Below, one piece after another: positions 1 to 13,665 of a DNA stretch of 64,000 nt; within the stretch, counting starts at the first letter, position 1, and the number at the start of each line of letters is the position of its first letter. The notes beneath the pieces are model-generated. The model was not told the DNA's origin and did no database searches. It worked only from the letters and a program-made list of their open reading frames with translations. This DNA is from Halisarca cf. caerulea (lineage: Eukaryota > Porifera > Demospongiae > Chondrillida > Halisarcidae): assembly GCA_963170055.1 (NCBI GenBank), contig CAUJGJ010000200.1, positions 56,001-120,000 on the forward strand, in the 5' to 3' direction. The translations under genes were made by a program, and so were the position numbers.

Positions 1-48
1 TTACCTTTCTGAAGTGCTGTGGGCGTATTTGTGTAGTGTTGGATATGC

Positions 49-81
49 TGGTGCTAATACCAATATTTGGCACTAGCACCA
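49..81. other. 33-nt imperfect dyad present in each satellite monomer (first instance)
   Basis: TGGTGCTA and TAGCACCA are perfect 8-bp inverted repeats. Inside them CCAA-TAT-TTGG forms a second stem with a 3-nt loop. Between the two stems lie ATA and CAC, where only the central T-A pairs. The whole 33 nt is therefore a 15-position stem with 13 Watson-Crick pairs and two A/C mismatches on the + strand. On the - strand the two mismatches read as G/U wobbles in RNA. The dyad recurs in most monomers. Variants with GGTGGTGCT gain one outer base pair. Confidence 0.85.
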
Positions 82-2249
82 CGCACATTCCCAGTGGACA
101 CACATGACCTTTCTGATGTGGTGTGGGCGTATTTGTGTAGTGTTGGATATGCTTGTGCTAATACCAATATTTGCAACTAGCACCACGCACATTCCCAGTG
201 GACACACATGACCTTTCTGAAGTGCTGTGGGCGTATTTGTGTAGTGTTGGATATGCTGGTGCTATTACCTATATTTGGCACTAGCACCACGCACATTCCC
301 AGTGGACACACATGAAGTTTCTTAACTACTGTGGGCGTATTTGTGTAGTGTTGGATATGGTGGTGCTAATACCAATATTTGGCACTAGCACCACGCACAT
401 TCCCAGTGGACACACATGACCTTTCTGAAGTGCTGTGGGCGTATTTCTATAGTGTTGGATATGCTGGTGCTAATACCAATATTTGGCACTAGCACCACGC
501 ACATTCCCAGTGGACACACATGACCTTTCTAAAGTGGTGTGGGCGTATTTGTGTAGTGTTGGATGTGCTGGTGCTAATACCAATATTTGGCACTAGCACC
601 ACGCACATTCCCAGTGGACACACATGAAGTTTCTTAACTACTGTGGGCGTATTTGTGTAATATTGTATATGCTGCTGCTAATACCAATATTTGGCACTAG
701 CACCACGCACATTCCCAGTGGACACACATGAAGTTTCTGAAGTGCTGTGGGCATATTTGTGTAGTGTTGGATATGTTGGTGCTAATACCAATATTTGGCA
801 CTAGCACCACGCACATTCCCAGTGAACTCACATGAAGTTTCTTAACTACTGTAGGCGTATTTGTGTAGTGTTGGATATGCTGGTGCTAATACCAATATTT
901 GGCACTAAAACCACGCACATTCCCAGTGGACACCCATGACCTTTCTGAAGTGCTGTGGGCGTATTTGCGTAGTGTTGGATATGCTGGTGCTAATACCAAT
1001 ATTTGGCACTAGCACCACGCACATTCCCAGTGGACACACATGAAGTTTCTGAAGTGCTGTGGGCGTATTTGTGTAGTGTTGGATATGGTGGTGCTAATAC
1101 CAATATTTGGCACTAGCACCACGCACATTCCCAGTGGACACACATGAAGTTTCTGAAGTGCTGTGGGCGTATTTGTGTAGTGTTGGATATGCTGGTGCTA
1201 ATACCAATATTTGGCACTAGCACCACGCACATTCCCAGTGGACACACATGAAGTTTCTAAAGTGCTGTGGGCGTATTTGCGTAGAGTTGGATATGCTGGT
1301 GCTATTACCAATATTTGGCACTAGCACCACGCACATTCCCAGTGGACACACATGAATTTTCTTAACTACTGTGGGCGTATTTGTGTAGTGTTGGATATGC
1401 TGGTGCTAATACCAATATTTGGCACTAGCACCACGCATATTCCCAGTGGACACACATGAAGTTTCTTAACTACTGTGGGCGTATTTGTGTAATTTTGGAT
1501 ATGCTGGTGCTAATACCAATATTTGTCACTAGCACCACGCACATTCCCAGTGGACACACATGAAGTTTCTGAAGTGCTGTGGGCGTATTTGTGTAGTGTT
1601 GGATATGCTGGTGCTATTACCAATATTTGGCACTAGCACCACGCACATTCCCAGTGGACACACATGAAATTTCTTAACTACTGTGGGCGTATTTGTTTAG
1701 TGTTGGATATGGTGGTGCTAATACAAATATTTGGCACTAGCACCACGCACATTCCCAGTGGACACACATGAAGTTTCTGAAGTGCTGTGGGCATATTTGT
1801 GTAGTGTTGGATATGTTGGTGCTAATACCAATATTTGGCACTAGCACCACGCACATTCCCAGTTAACTCACATGAAGTTTCTTAACTACTGTAGGCGTAT
1901 TTGTGTAGTGTTGGATATGCTGGTGCTAATACCAATATTTGCAACTAGCACCACGCACATTTCCAGTGGACACACATGAAGTTTCTGAAGTGCTGTGGGC
2001 GTATTTGTGTAGTGTTGGATATGCTGGTGCTAATACCAATATTTGGCACTAGCACCACGCACATTCCCAGTGGACACACATGAATTTTCTAAACTACTGT
2101 GGGCGTATTTGTGTAGTGTTGGATATGGTGGTGCTAATACCAATATTTGGCACTAGCACCACGCACATTCCCAGTGGACACACATGAAGTTTCTGAAGTG
2201 CTGTGGGCATATTTGTGTAGTGTTGGATATGTTGGTGCTAATACCAATA

Positions 2250-5200
2250 TTTGGCACTAGAACCACGCACATTCCCAGTGGACACCCATGACCTTTCTGA
2301 AGTGCTGTGGGCGTATTTACGTAAAGTTGGATATGCTGGTGCTAATACCAATATTTGGCACTAGCACCACGCACATTCCCAGTGGACACACATGAAGTTT
2401 CTGAAGTGCTGTGGGCGTATTTGTGTAGTGTTGGATATGCTGGTGCTAATACCGATATTTGGCACTAGCACCACGCACATTCCCAGTGGACACACATGAA
2501 GTTTCTGAAGTGCTGTGGGCGTATTTGTGTAGTGTTGGATATGCTGGTGCTAATACCAATATTTGGCACTAGCACCACGCACATTCCCAGTGGACACACA
2601 TGAAGTTTCTGAAGTGCTGTGGGCGTATTTGTGTAGTGTTGGATATGCTGGTGCTAATACCAATATTTGGCACTAGCACCACGCACATTCCAAGTGGACA
2701 CACATGAAGTTTTTTAACTACTGTGGGCGTATTTGTGTAATTTTGGATATGCTGGTGCTAATACCAATATTTGGCACTAGCACCACGCACATTCCCAGTG
2801 GACACACATGAAGTTTCTGAAGTGCTGTGGGCGTATTTGTGTAGTGTTGGATATGCTGGTGCTATTACCAATATTTGGCACTAGCACCACGCACATTCCC
2901 AGTGGACACACATGAAGTTTCTTAACTACTGTGGGCGTATTTGTTTAGTGTTGGATATGGTGGTGCTAATACAAATATTTGGCACTAGCACCACGCACAT
3001 TCCCAGTGGACACACATGAAGTTTCTGAAGTGCTGTGGGCATATTTGTGTATTGTTGGATATGTTGGTGCTAATACCAATATTTGGCACTAGCACCACGC
3101 ACATTCCCAGTGAACTCACATGAAGTTTCTTAACTACTGTAGGCGTATTTGTGTAGTGTTGGATATGCTGGTGCTAATACCAATATTTGGCACTAGCACC
3201 ACGCACATTCTCAGTGGACACACATGAAGTTTCTGAAGTGCTGTGGGCATATTTGTGTAGTGTTGGATATGTTGGTGCTAATACCAATATTTGGCACTAG
3301 CACCACGCACATTCCCAGTGAACTCACATGAAGTTTCTTAACTACTGTAGGCGAATTTGTGTAGTATTGGATATGCTGGTGCTAATACCAATATTTGGCA
3401 CTAGCACCACGCACATTCCCAGTGGACACCCATGACCTTTCTGAAGTGCTGTGGGCGTATTTGCGTAAAGTTGGATATGCTGGTGCTAATACCAATATTT
3501 GGCACTAGCACCACGCACATTCCCAGTGGACACACATGAAGTTTCTGAAGTGCTGTGGGCGTATTTGTGTAGTGTTGGATATGCTGGTGCTAATACCGAT
3601 ATTTGGCACTAGCACCACGCACATTCCCAGTGGACACACATGAAGTTTCTGAAGTGCTGTGGGCGTATTTGTGTAGTGTTGGATATGCTGGTGCTAATAC
3701 CAATATTTGGCACTAGCACCACGCACATTCCCAGTGGACACACATGAAGTTTCTGAAGTGCTGTGGGCGTATTTGTGTAGTGTTGGATATGCTGGTGCTA
3801 ATACCAATATTTGGCACTACCACCACGCACATTCCCAGTGGACACACATGAAGTTTCTTAACTACTGTGGGCGTATTTGTGTAATTTTGCATATGCTGGT
3901 GCTAATACCAATATTTGGCACTAGCACCACGCACATTCCCAGTGGACACACATGAAGTTTCTGAAGTGCTGTGGGCGTATTTGTGTAGTGTTGGATATGC
4001 TGGTGCTATTACCAATATTTGGCACTAGCACCACGCACATTCCCAGTGGACACACATGAAGTTTCTTAACTACTGTGGGCGTATTTGTTTAGTGTTGGAT
4101 ATGGTGGTGCTAATACAAATATTTGGCACTAGCACCACGCACATTCCCAGTGGACACACATGAAGTTTCTGAAGTGCTGTGGGCATATTTGTGTAGTGTT
4201 GGATATGTTGGTGCTAATACCAATATTTGGCACTAGCACCACGACATTCCCAGTGAACTCACATGAAGTTTCTTAACTACTGTAGGCGTATTTGTGTAGT
4301 GTTGGATATGCTGGTGCTAATACCAATATTTGGCACTAGCACCACGCACATTACCAGTGGACACACATGAAGTTTCTGAAGTTCTGTGGGCGTATTTTCG
4401 TAGTGTTGGATATGCTGGTGCTAATACCAATATTTGGCACTAGCACCACGCACATTCCCAGTGAACTCACATGAAGTTTCTTAACTACTGTAGGCGTATT
4501 TGTGTAGTGTTGGATATGGTGGTGCTAATACCAATATTTGGCACTAGCACCACGCACATTCCCAGTGGACACACATGAAGTTTCTGAAGTGCTGTGGGCA
4601 TATTTGTGTAGTGTTGGATATGTTGGTGCTAATACCAATATTTGGCACTAGCACCACGCACATTCCCAGTGAACTCACATGAAGTTTCTTAACTACTGTA
4701 GGCGTATTTGTGTAGTGTTGGATATGCTGGTGCTAATACCAATATTTGGCACTAGAACCACGCACATTCCCAGTGGACACCCATGACCTTTCTGAAGTGC
4801 TGTGGGCGTATTTACGTAAAGTTGGATATGCTGGTGCTAATACCAATATTTGGTACTAGCACCACGCACATTCCCAGTGGACACACATGAAGTTTCTGAA
4901 GTGCTGTGGGCGTATTTGTGTAGTGTTGGATATGCTGGTGCTAATACCGATATTTGGCACTAGCACCACGCACATTCCCAGTGGACACACATGAAGTTTC
5001 TGAAGTGCTGTGGGCGTATTTGTGTAGTGTTGGATATGCTGGTGCTAATACCAATATTTGGCACTAGCACCACGCACATTCCCAGTGGACACACATGAAG
5101 TTTCTGAAGTGCTGTGGGCGTATTTGTGTAGTGTTGGATATGCTGGTGCTAATACCAATATTTGGCACTAGCACCACGCACATTCCCAGTGGACACACAT

Positions 5201-6900
5201 GAAGTTTCTTAACTACTGTGGGCGTATTTGTGTAATTTTGGATATGCTGGTGCTAATACCAATATTTGGCACTAGCACCACGCACATTCCCAGTGGACAC
5301 ACATGAAGTTTCTGAAGTGCTGTGGGCGTATTTGTGTAGTGTTGGATATGCTGGTGCTATTACCAATATTTGGCACTAGTACCACGCACATTCCCAGTGG
5401 ACACACATGAAGTTTCTTAACTACTGTGGGCGTATTTGTTTAGTGTTGGATATGGTGGTGCTAATACAAATATTTGGCACTAGCACCACGCACATTCCCA
5501 GTGGACACACATGAAGTTTCTGAAGTGCTGTGGGCATATTTGTGTATTGTTGGATATGTTGGTGCTAATACCAATATTTGGCACTAGCACCACGCACATT
5601 CCCAGTGAACTCACATGAAGTTTCTTAACTACTGTAGGCGTATTTGTGTAGTGTTGGATATGCTGGTGCTAATACCAATATTTGGCACTAGCACCACGCA
5701 CATTCTCAGTGGACACACATGAAGTTTCTGAAGTGCTGTGGGCATATTTGTGTAGTGTTGGATATGTTGGTGCTAATACCAATATTTGGCACTAGCACCA
5801 CGCACATTCCCAGTGAACTCACATGAAGTTTCTTAACTACTGTAGGCGAATTTGTGTAGTATTGGATATGCTGGTGCTAATACCAATATTTGGCACTAGC
5901 ACCACGCACATTCCCAGTGGACACCCATGACCTTTCTGAAGTGCTGTGGGCGTATTTGCGTAAAGTTGGATATGCTGGTGTTAATACCAATATTTGGCAC
6001 TAGCACCACGCACATTCCCAGTGGACACACATGAAGTTTCTGAAGTGCTGTGGGCGTATTTGTGTAGTGTTGGATATGCTGGTGCTAATACCGATATTTG
6101 GCACTAGCACCACGCACATTCCCAGTGGACACACATGAAGTTTCTGAAGTGCTGTGGGCGTATTTGTGTAGTGTTGGATATGCTGGTGCTAATACCAATA
6201 TTTGGCACTAGCACCACGCACATTCCCAGTGGACACACATGAAGTTTCTGAAGTGCTGTGGGGGTATTTGTGTAGTGTTGGATATGCTGGTGCTAATACC
6301 AATATTTGGCACTAGCACCACGCACATTCCCAGTGGACACACATGAAGTTTCTTAACTACTGTGGGCGTATTTGTGTAATTTTGGATATGCTGGTGCTAA
6401 TACCAATATTTGGCACTAGCACCACGCACATTCCCAGTGGACACACATGAAGTTTCTGAAGTGCTGTGGGCGTATTTGTGTAGTGTTGGATATGCTGGTG
6501 CTATTACCAATATTTGGCACTAGCACCACGCACATTCCCAGTGGACACACATGAAGTTTCTTAACTACTGTGGGCGTATTTGTTTAGTGTTGGATATGGT
6601 GGTGCTAATACAAATATTTGGCACTAGCACCACGCACATTCCCAGTGGACACACATGAAGTTTCTGAAGTGCTGTGGGCATATTTGTGTAGTGTTGGATA
6701 TGTTGGTGCTAATACCAATATTTGGCACTAGCACCACGACATTCCCAGTGAACTCACATGAAGTTTCTTAACTACTGTAGGCGTATTTGTGTAGTGTTGG
6801 ATATGCTGGTGCTAATACCAATATTTGGCACTAGCACCACGCACATTCCCAGTGGACACACATGAAGTTTCTGAAGTTCTGTGGGCGTATTTGCGTAGTG
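2250..6900. repeat. 24-monomer higher-order repeat, period about 2,495 bp, two copies (second partial)
   Basis: Rare variants recur 2,495 bp apart: TTTACGTAAAG at 2,321 and 4,816, TAGGCGAATTTG at about 3,351 and 5,846, and the one-base deletion ACCACGACATT at about 4,241 and 6,736. Twenty-four monomers would be 2,496 bp; the deletion accounts for the missing base. The left joint lies near 2,250 and the match fades near 6,900. Boundaries are approximate. Confidence 0.8.
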
Positions 6901-9900
6901 TTGGATATGCTGGTGCTATTACCAATATTTGGCACTAGCACCACGCACATTCCCAGTGGACACACATGAATTTTCTTAACTACTGTGGGCGTATTTGTGT
7001 AGTGTTGGATATGGTGGTGCTAATACCAATATTTGGCACTAGCACCAAGCACATTCCCAGTGGACACACATGAAGTTTCTGAAGTGCTGTGGGCATATTT
7101 GTGTAGTGTTGGATATGTTGGTTCTAATACCAATATTTGGCACTAGCACCACGCACATTCCCAGTGAACTCACATGAAGTTTCTTAACTACTGTAGGCGT
7201 ATTTGTGTAGTGTTGGATATGCTGGTGCTAATACCAATATTTGGCACTAGCACCACGCACATTCCCAGTGGACACCCATGACCTTTCTGAAGTGCTGTGG
7301 GCGTATTTTCGTAGTGTTGGATATGCTGGTGCTAATACCAATATTTGGCACTAGCACCACGCACATTCCCAGTGAACTCACATGAAGTTTCTTAACTACT
7401 GTAGGCGTATTTGTGTAGTGTTGGATATGCTGGTGCTAATACCAATATTTTGCACTAGCACCACGCACATTCCCAGTGGACACACATGAAGTTTCTGAAG
7501 TGCTGTGGGCGTATTTGTGTAGTGTTGGATATGCTGGTGCTATTACCAATATTTGGCACTAGCACCACGCACATTCCCAGTGGACACACATGAATTTTCT
7601 AAACTACTGTGGGCGTATTTGTGTAGTGTTTGATATGGTGGTGCTAATACCAATATTTGGCACTAGCACCACGCACATTCCCAGTGGACACACATGAAGT
7701 TTCTGAAGTGCTGTGGGCATATTTGTGTAGTGTTGGATATGTTGGTGCAAATACCAATATTTGGCACTAGCACCACGCACATTCCCAGTGAACTCACATG
7801 AAGTTTCTTAACTACTGTAGGCGTATTTGTGTAGTGTTGGATATGCTGGTGCTAATCCCAATATTTGGCACTAGCACCACGCACATTCCCAGTGGACACC
7901 CATGACCTTTCTGAAGTGCTGTGGGCGTATTTGCGTAAAGTTGGATATGCTGGTGCTAATACCAATATTTGGCACTAGCACCACGCACATTCCCAGTGGA
8001 CACACATGAAGTTTCTGAAGTGCTGTGGGCGTATTTGTGTAGTGTTGGATATGCTGGTGCTAATACCGATATTTGGCACTAGCACCACGCACATTCCCAG
8101 TGGACACACATGAAGTTTCTGAAGTGCTGTGGGCGTATTTGTGTAGTGTTGGATATGCTGGTGCTAATACCAATATTTGGCACTAGCACCACGCACATTC
8201 CCAGTGGACACACATGAAGTTTCTGAAGTGCTGTGGGCGTATTTGTGTAGTGTTGGATATGCTGGTGCTAATACCAATATTTGGCACTAGCACCACGCAC
8301 ATTCCCAGTGGACTCACATGAAGTTTCTCAACTACTGTGGGCGTATTTGTGTAATTTTGGATATGCTGGTGCTAATACCAATATTTGTCACTAGCACCAC
8401 GCACATTCCCAGTGGACACACATGAAGTTTCTGAAGTGCTGTGGGCGTATTTGTGTAGTGTTGGATATGCTGGTGCTATTACCAATATTTGGCACTAGCA
8501 CCACGCACATTCCAAGTGGACACACATGAAGTTTCTTAACTACTGTGGGCGTATTTGTTTAGTGTTGGATATGGTGGTGCTAATACAAATATTTGGCACT
8601 AGCACCACGCACATTCCCAGTGGACACACATGAAGTTTCTGAAGTGCTGTGGGCATATTTGTGTAGTGTTGGATATGTTGGTGCTAATACCAATATTTGG
8701 CACTAGCACCACGCACATTCCCAGTGAACTCACATGAAGTTTCTTAACTACTGTAGGCGTATTTGTGTAGTGTTGGATATGCTGGTGCTAATACCAATAT
8801 TTGGCACTAGCACCACGCACATTCCCAGTGGACACACATGAAGTTTCTGAAGTGCTGTGGGCGTATTTGTGTAGTGTTGGATATGCTGGTGCTAATACCA
8901 ATATTTGGCACTAGCACCACGCACATTCCCAGTGGACACACATGAAGTTTCTGAAGTTCTGTGGGCGTATTTGCGTAGTGTTGGATATGCTGGTGCTATT
9001 ACCAATATTTGGCACTAGCACCACGCACATTCCCAGTGGACACACATGAATTTTCTTAACTACTGTGGGCGTATTTGTGTAGTGTTGGATATGGTGGTGC
9101 TAATACCAATATTTGGCACTAGCACCACGCACATTCCCAGTGGACACACATGAAGTTTCTGAAGTGCTGTGGGCATATTTGTGTAGTGTTGGATATGTTG
9201 GTTCTAATACCAATATTTGGCACTAGCACCACGCACATTCCCAGTGAACTCACATGAAGTTTCTTAACTACTGTAGGCGTATTTGTGTAGTGTTGAATAT
9301 GCTGGTGCTAATACCAATATTTGGCACTAGCACCACGCACATTCCCAGTGGACACCCATGACCTTTCTGAAGTGCTGTGGGCGTATTTTCGTAGTGTTGG
9401 ATATGCTGGTGCTAATACCAATATTTGGCACTAGCACCACGCACATTCCCAGTGAACTCACATGAAGTTTCTTAACTACTGTAGGCGTATTTGTGTAGTG
9501 TTGGATATGCTGGTGCTAATACCAATATTTTGCACTAGCACCACGCACATTCCCAGTGGACACACATGAAGTTTCTTAAGTGCTGTGGGCGTATTTGTGT
9601 AGTGTTGGATATGCTGGTGCTATTACCAATATTTGGCACTAGCACCACGCACATTCCCAGTGGACACACATGAATTTTCTAAACTACTGTGGGCGTATTT
9701 GTGTAGTGTTGGATATGGTGGTGCTAATACCAATATTTGGCACTAGCACCACGCACATTCCCAGTGGACACACATGAAGTTTCTGAAGTGCTGTGGGCAT
9801 ATTTGTGTAGTGTTGGATATGTTGGTGCAAATACCAATATTTGGCACTAGCACCACGCACATTCCCAGTGAACTCACATGAAGTTTCTTAACTACTGTAG

Positions 9901-11000
9901 GCGTATTTGTGTAGTGTTGGATATGCTGGTGCTAATCCCAATATTTGGCACTAGCACCACGCACATTCCCAGTGGACACCCATGACCTTTCTGAAGTGCT
10001 GTGGGCGTATTTGCGTAAAGTTGGATATGCTGGTGCTAATACCAATATTTGGCACTAGCACCACGCACATTCCCAGTGGACACACATGAAGTTTCTGAAG
10101 TGCTGTGGGCGTATTTGTGTAGTGTTGGATATGCTGGTGCTAATACCGATATTTGGCACTAGCACCACGCACATTCCCAGTGGACACACATGAAGTTTCT
10201 GAAGTGCTGTGGGCGTATTTGTGTAGTGTTGGATATGCTGGTGCTAATACCAATATTTGGCACTAGCACCACGCACATTCCCAGTGGACACACATGAAGT
10301 TTCTGAAGTGCAAGGCGTATTTGTGTAGTGTTGGATATGCTGGTGCTAATACCAATATTTGGCACTAGCACCACGCACATTCCCAGTGGACTCACATGAA
10401 GTTTCTCAACTACTGTGGGCGTATTTGTGTAATTTTGGATATGCTGGTGCTAATACCAATATTTGTCACTAGCACCACGCACATTCCCAGTGGACACACA
10501 TGAAGTTTCTGAAGTGCTGTGGGCGTATTTGTGTAGTGTTGGATATGCTGGTGCTATTACCAATATTTGGCACTAGCACCACGCACATTACAAGTGGACA
10601 CACATGAAGTTTCTTAACTACTGTGGGCGTATTTGTTTAGTGTTGGATATGGTGGTGCTAATACAAATATTTGGCACTAGCACCACGCACATTCCCAGTG
10701 GACACACATGAAGTTTCTGAAGTGCTGTGGGCATATTTGTGTAGTGTTGGATATGTTGGTGCTAATACCAATATTTGGCACTAGCACCACGCACATTCCC
10801 AGTGAACTCACATGAAGTTTCTTAACTACTGTAGGCGTATTTGTGTAGTGTTGGATATGCTGGTGCTAATACCAATATTTGGCACTAGCACCACGCACAT
10901 TCCCAGTGGACACACATGAAGTTTCTGAAGTGCTGTGGGCGTATTTGTGTAGTGTTGGATATGCTGGTGCTATTACCAATATTTGGCACTAGCACCACGC
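6870..11000. repeat. 20-monomer higher-order repeat, period 2,080 bp, two copies
   Basis: Private variants recur at exactly 2,080 bp (20 x 104): GTGCAAATACC at about 7,747 and 9,827, GCTAATCCCAA at about 7,851 and 9,931, and GTGGACTCACATG at about 8,310 and 10,390. The second copy has a 2-bp contraction near 10,310 (GTGCAAGGCG for GTGCTGTGGGCG). Boundaries are approximate. Confidence 0.8.
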
Positions 11001-13021
11001 ACATTCCCAGTGGACACACATGAATTTTCTAAATTACTGTGGGCGTATTTGTGTAGTGTTGGATATGGTGGTGCTAATACCAATATTTGGCACTAGCACC
11101 ACGCACATTCCCAGTGGACACACATGAAGTTTCTGAAGTGCTGTGGGCATATTTGTGTAGTGTTGGATATGTTGGTGCTAATACCAATATTTGGCACTAG
11201 CACCACGCACATTCCCAGTGAACTCACATGAAGTTTCTTAACTACTGTAGGCGTATTTGTGTAGTATTGGATATGCTGGTGCTAATACCAATATTTGGCA
11301 CTAGCACCACGCACATTCCCAGTGGACACCCATGACCTTTCTGAAGTGCTGTGGGCGTATTTGCGTAAAGTTGGATATGCTGGTGCTAATACCAATATTT
11401 GGCACTAGCACCACGCACATTCCCAGTGGACACACATGAAGTTTCTGAAGTGCTGTGGGCGTATTTGTGTAGTGTTGGATATGCTGGTGCTAATACCGAT
11501 ATTTGGCACTAGCACCACGCACATTCCCAGTGGACACACATGAAGTTTCTGAAGTGCTGTGGGCGTATTTGTGTAGTGTTGGATATGCTGGTGCTAATAC
11601 CAATATTTTGCACTAGCACCACGCACATTCCCAGTGGACACACATGAAGTTTCTGAAGTGCTGTGGGCGTATTTGTGTAGTGTTGGATATGCTGGTGCTA
11701 ATACCAATATTTGGCACTAGCACCACGCACATTCCCAGTGGACACACATGAAGTTTCTTAACTACTGTGGGCGTATTTGTGTAATTTTGGATATGCTGGT
11801 GCTAATACCAATATTTGGCACTAGCACCACGCACATTCCCAGTGGATACACATGAAGTTTCTGAAGTGCTGTGGGCGTATTTGTGTAGTGTTGGATATGC
11901 TGGTGCTATTACCAATATTTGGCACTAGCACCACGCACATTCCCAGTTGACACACATGAAGTTTCTTAACTACTGTGGGCGTATTTGTTTAGTGTTGGAT
12001 ATGGTGGTGCTAATACAAATATTTGGCACTAGCACCACGCACATTCCCAGTGGACACACATGAAGTTTTTGAAGTGCTGTGGGCATATTTGTGTAGTGTT
12101 GGATATGTTGGTGCTAATACCAATATTTGGCACTAGCACCACGCACATTCCCAGTGAACTCACATGAAGTTTCTTAACTACTGTAGGCGTATTTGTGTAG
12201 TGTTGGATATGCTGGTGCTAATACCAATATTTGGCACTAGCACCACGCACATTCCCAGTGGACACACATGAAGTTTCTGAAGTGCTGTGGGCATATTTGT
12301 GTAGTGTTGGATATGTTGGTTCTAATACCAATATTTGGCACTAGCACCACGCACATTCCCAGTGAACTCACATGAAGTTTCTTAACTACTGTAGGCGTAT
12401 TTGTGTAGTGTTGGATATGGTGGTGCTAATACCAATATTTGGCACTAGCACCACGCACATTCCCAGTGGACACACATGACCTTTCTGAAGTGCTGTGGGC
12501 GTATTTTCGTAGTGTTGGATATGCTGGTGCTAATACCAATATTTGGCAGTAGCACCACGCACATTCCCAGTGGACACACATGAAGTTTCTGAAGTGCTGT
12601 GGGCGTATTTGTGTAGTGTTGGATATGGTGGTGCTAATACCAATATTTGGCACTAGCACCACACACATTCCCAGTGGACACACATGAAGTTTCTGAAGTG
12701 CTGTGGGCGTATTTGTGTAGTGTTGGATATGCTGGTGCTAATACCAATATTTGGCACTAGCACCACGCACATTCCCAGTGGACACACATGAAGTTTCTGA
12801 AGTGCTGTGGGCGTATTTGTGTAGTGTTGGATATGCTGGTGCTAATACCAATATTTGGCACTAGCACCACGCACATTCCCAGTGGACACACATGAAGTTT
12901 CTGAAGTGCTGTGGGCGTATTTGTGTAGTGTTGGATATGCTGGTGCTAATACCAATATTTGGCACTAGCACCACGCACATTCCCAGTGGACACACATGAA
13001 GTTTCTGAAGTGCTGTGGGCA

Positions 13022-13665
13022 TATTTGTGTAGTGTTGGATATGTTGGTTCTAATACCAATATTTGGCACTAGCACCACGCACATTCCCAGCGAACTCACA
13101 TGAAGTTTCTTAACTACTGTAGGCGTATTTGTGTAGTGTTGGATATGCTGGTGCTAATACCAATATTTGGCACTAGCACCACGCACATTCCCGGTGGACA
13201 CCCATGACCTTTCTGAAGTGCTGTGGGCGTATTTGCGTAGTGTTGGATATGCTGGTGCTAATACCAATATTTGGCACTAGCACCACGCACATTCCATGTG
13301 GACACACATGAAGTTTCTTAACTACTGTGGGCATATATGTGTAGTGTTGGATATGTTGGTGCTAATACCAATATTTGGCACTAGCACCACGCACATTCCC
13401 AGTGGACACACATGACCTTTCTGAAGTGCTGTGGGCGTATTTGTGTAGTGTTGGATATGCTGGTGCTAATACCAATATTTGGCACTAGCACCACGCACAT
13501 TCCCAGTGGACACCCATGACCTTTCTGAAGTGGTGTGGGCGTATTTGTTTAGTGTTGGATATGCTTGTGCTAATACCAATATTTGCAACTAGCACCACGC
13601 ACATTCCCAGTGAACACATGACCTTTCTGAAGTGCTGTGGGCGTATTTGTGTAGTGTTGGATATG
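13022..13665. repeat. Six-monomer marker cassette containing a 102-bp monomer
   Basis: This run has GGTGGACACCC, then CATGTGGAC, then GCATATATG, then two ACCTTTCTGAAG monomers, then a monomer shortened to 102 bp (CAGTGAACACATGACC). A near-identical run lies 3,222 bp downstream (about 16,244-16,885). The core with the 102-bp monomer recurs again near 27,338, 31,184, 34,614, 36,276 and 41,786, seven times in all. It is a useful landmark for tracing duplications in the array. Confidence 0.8.
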
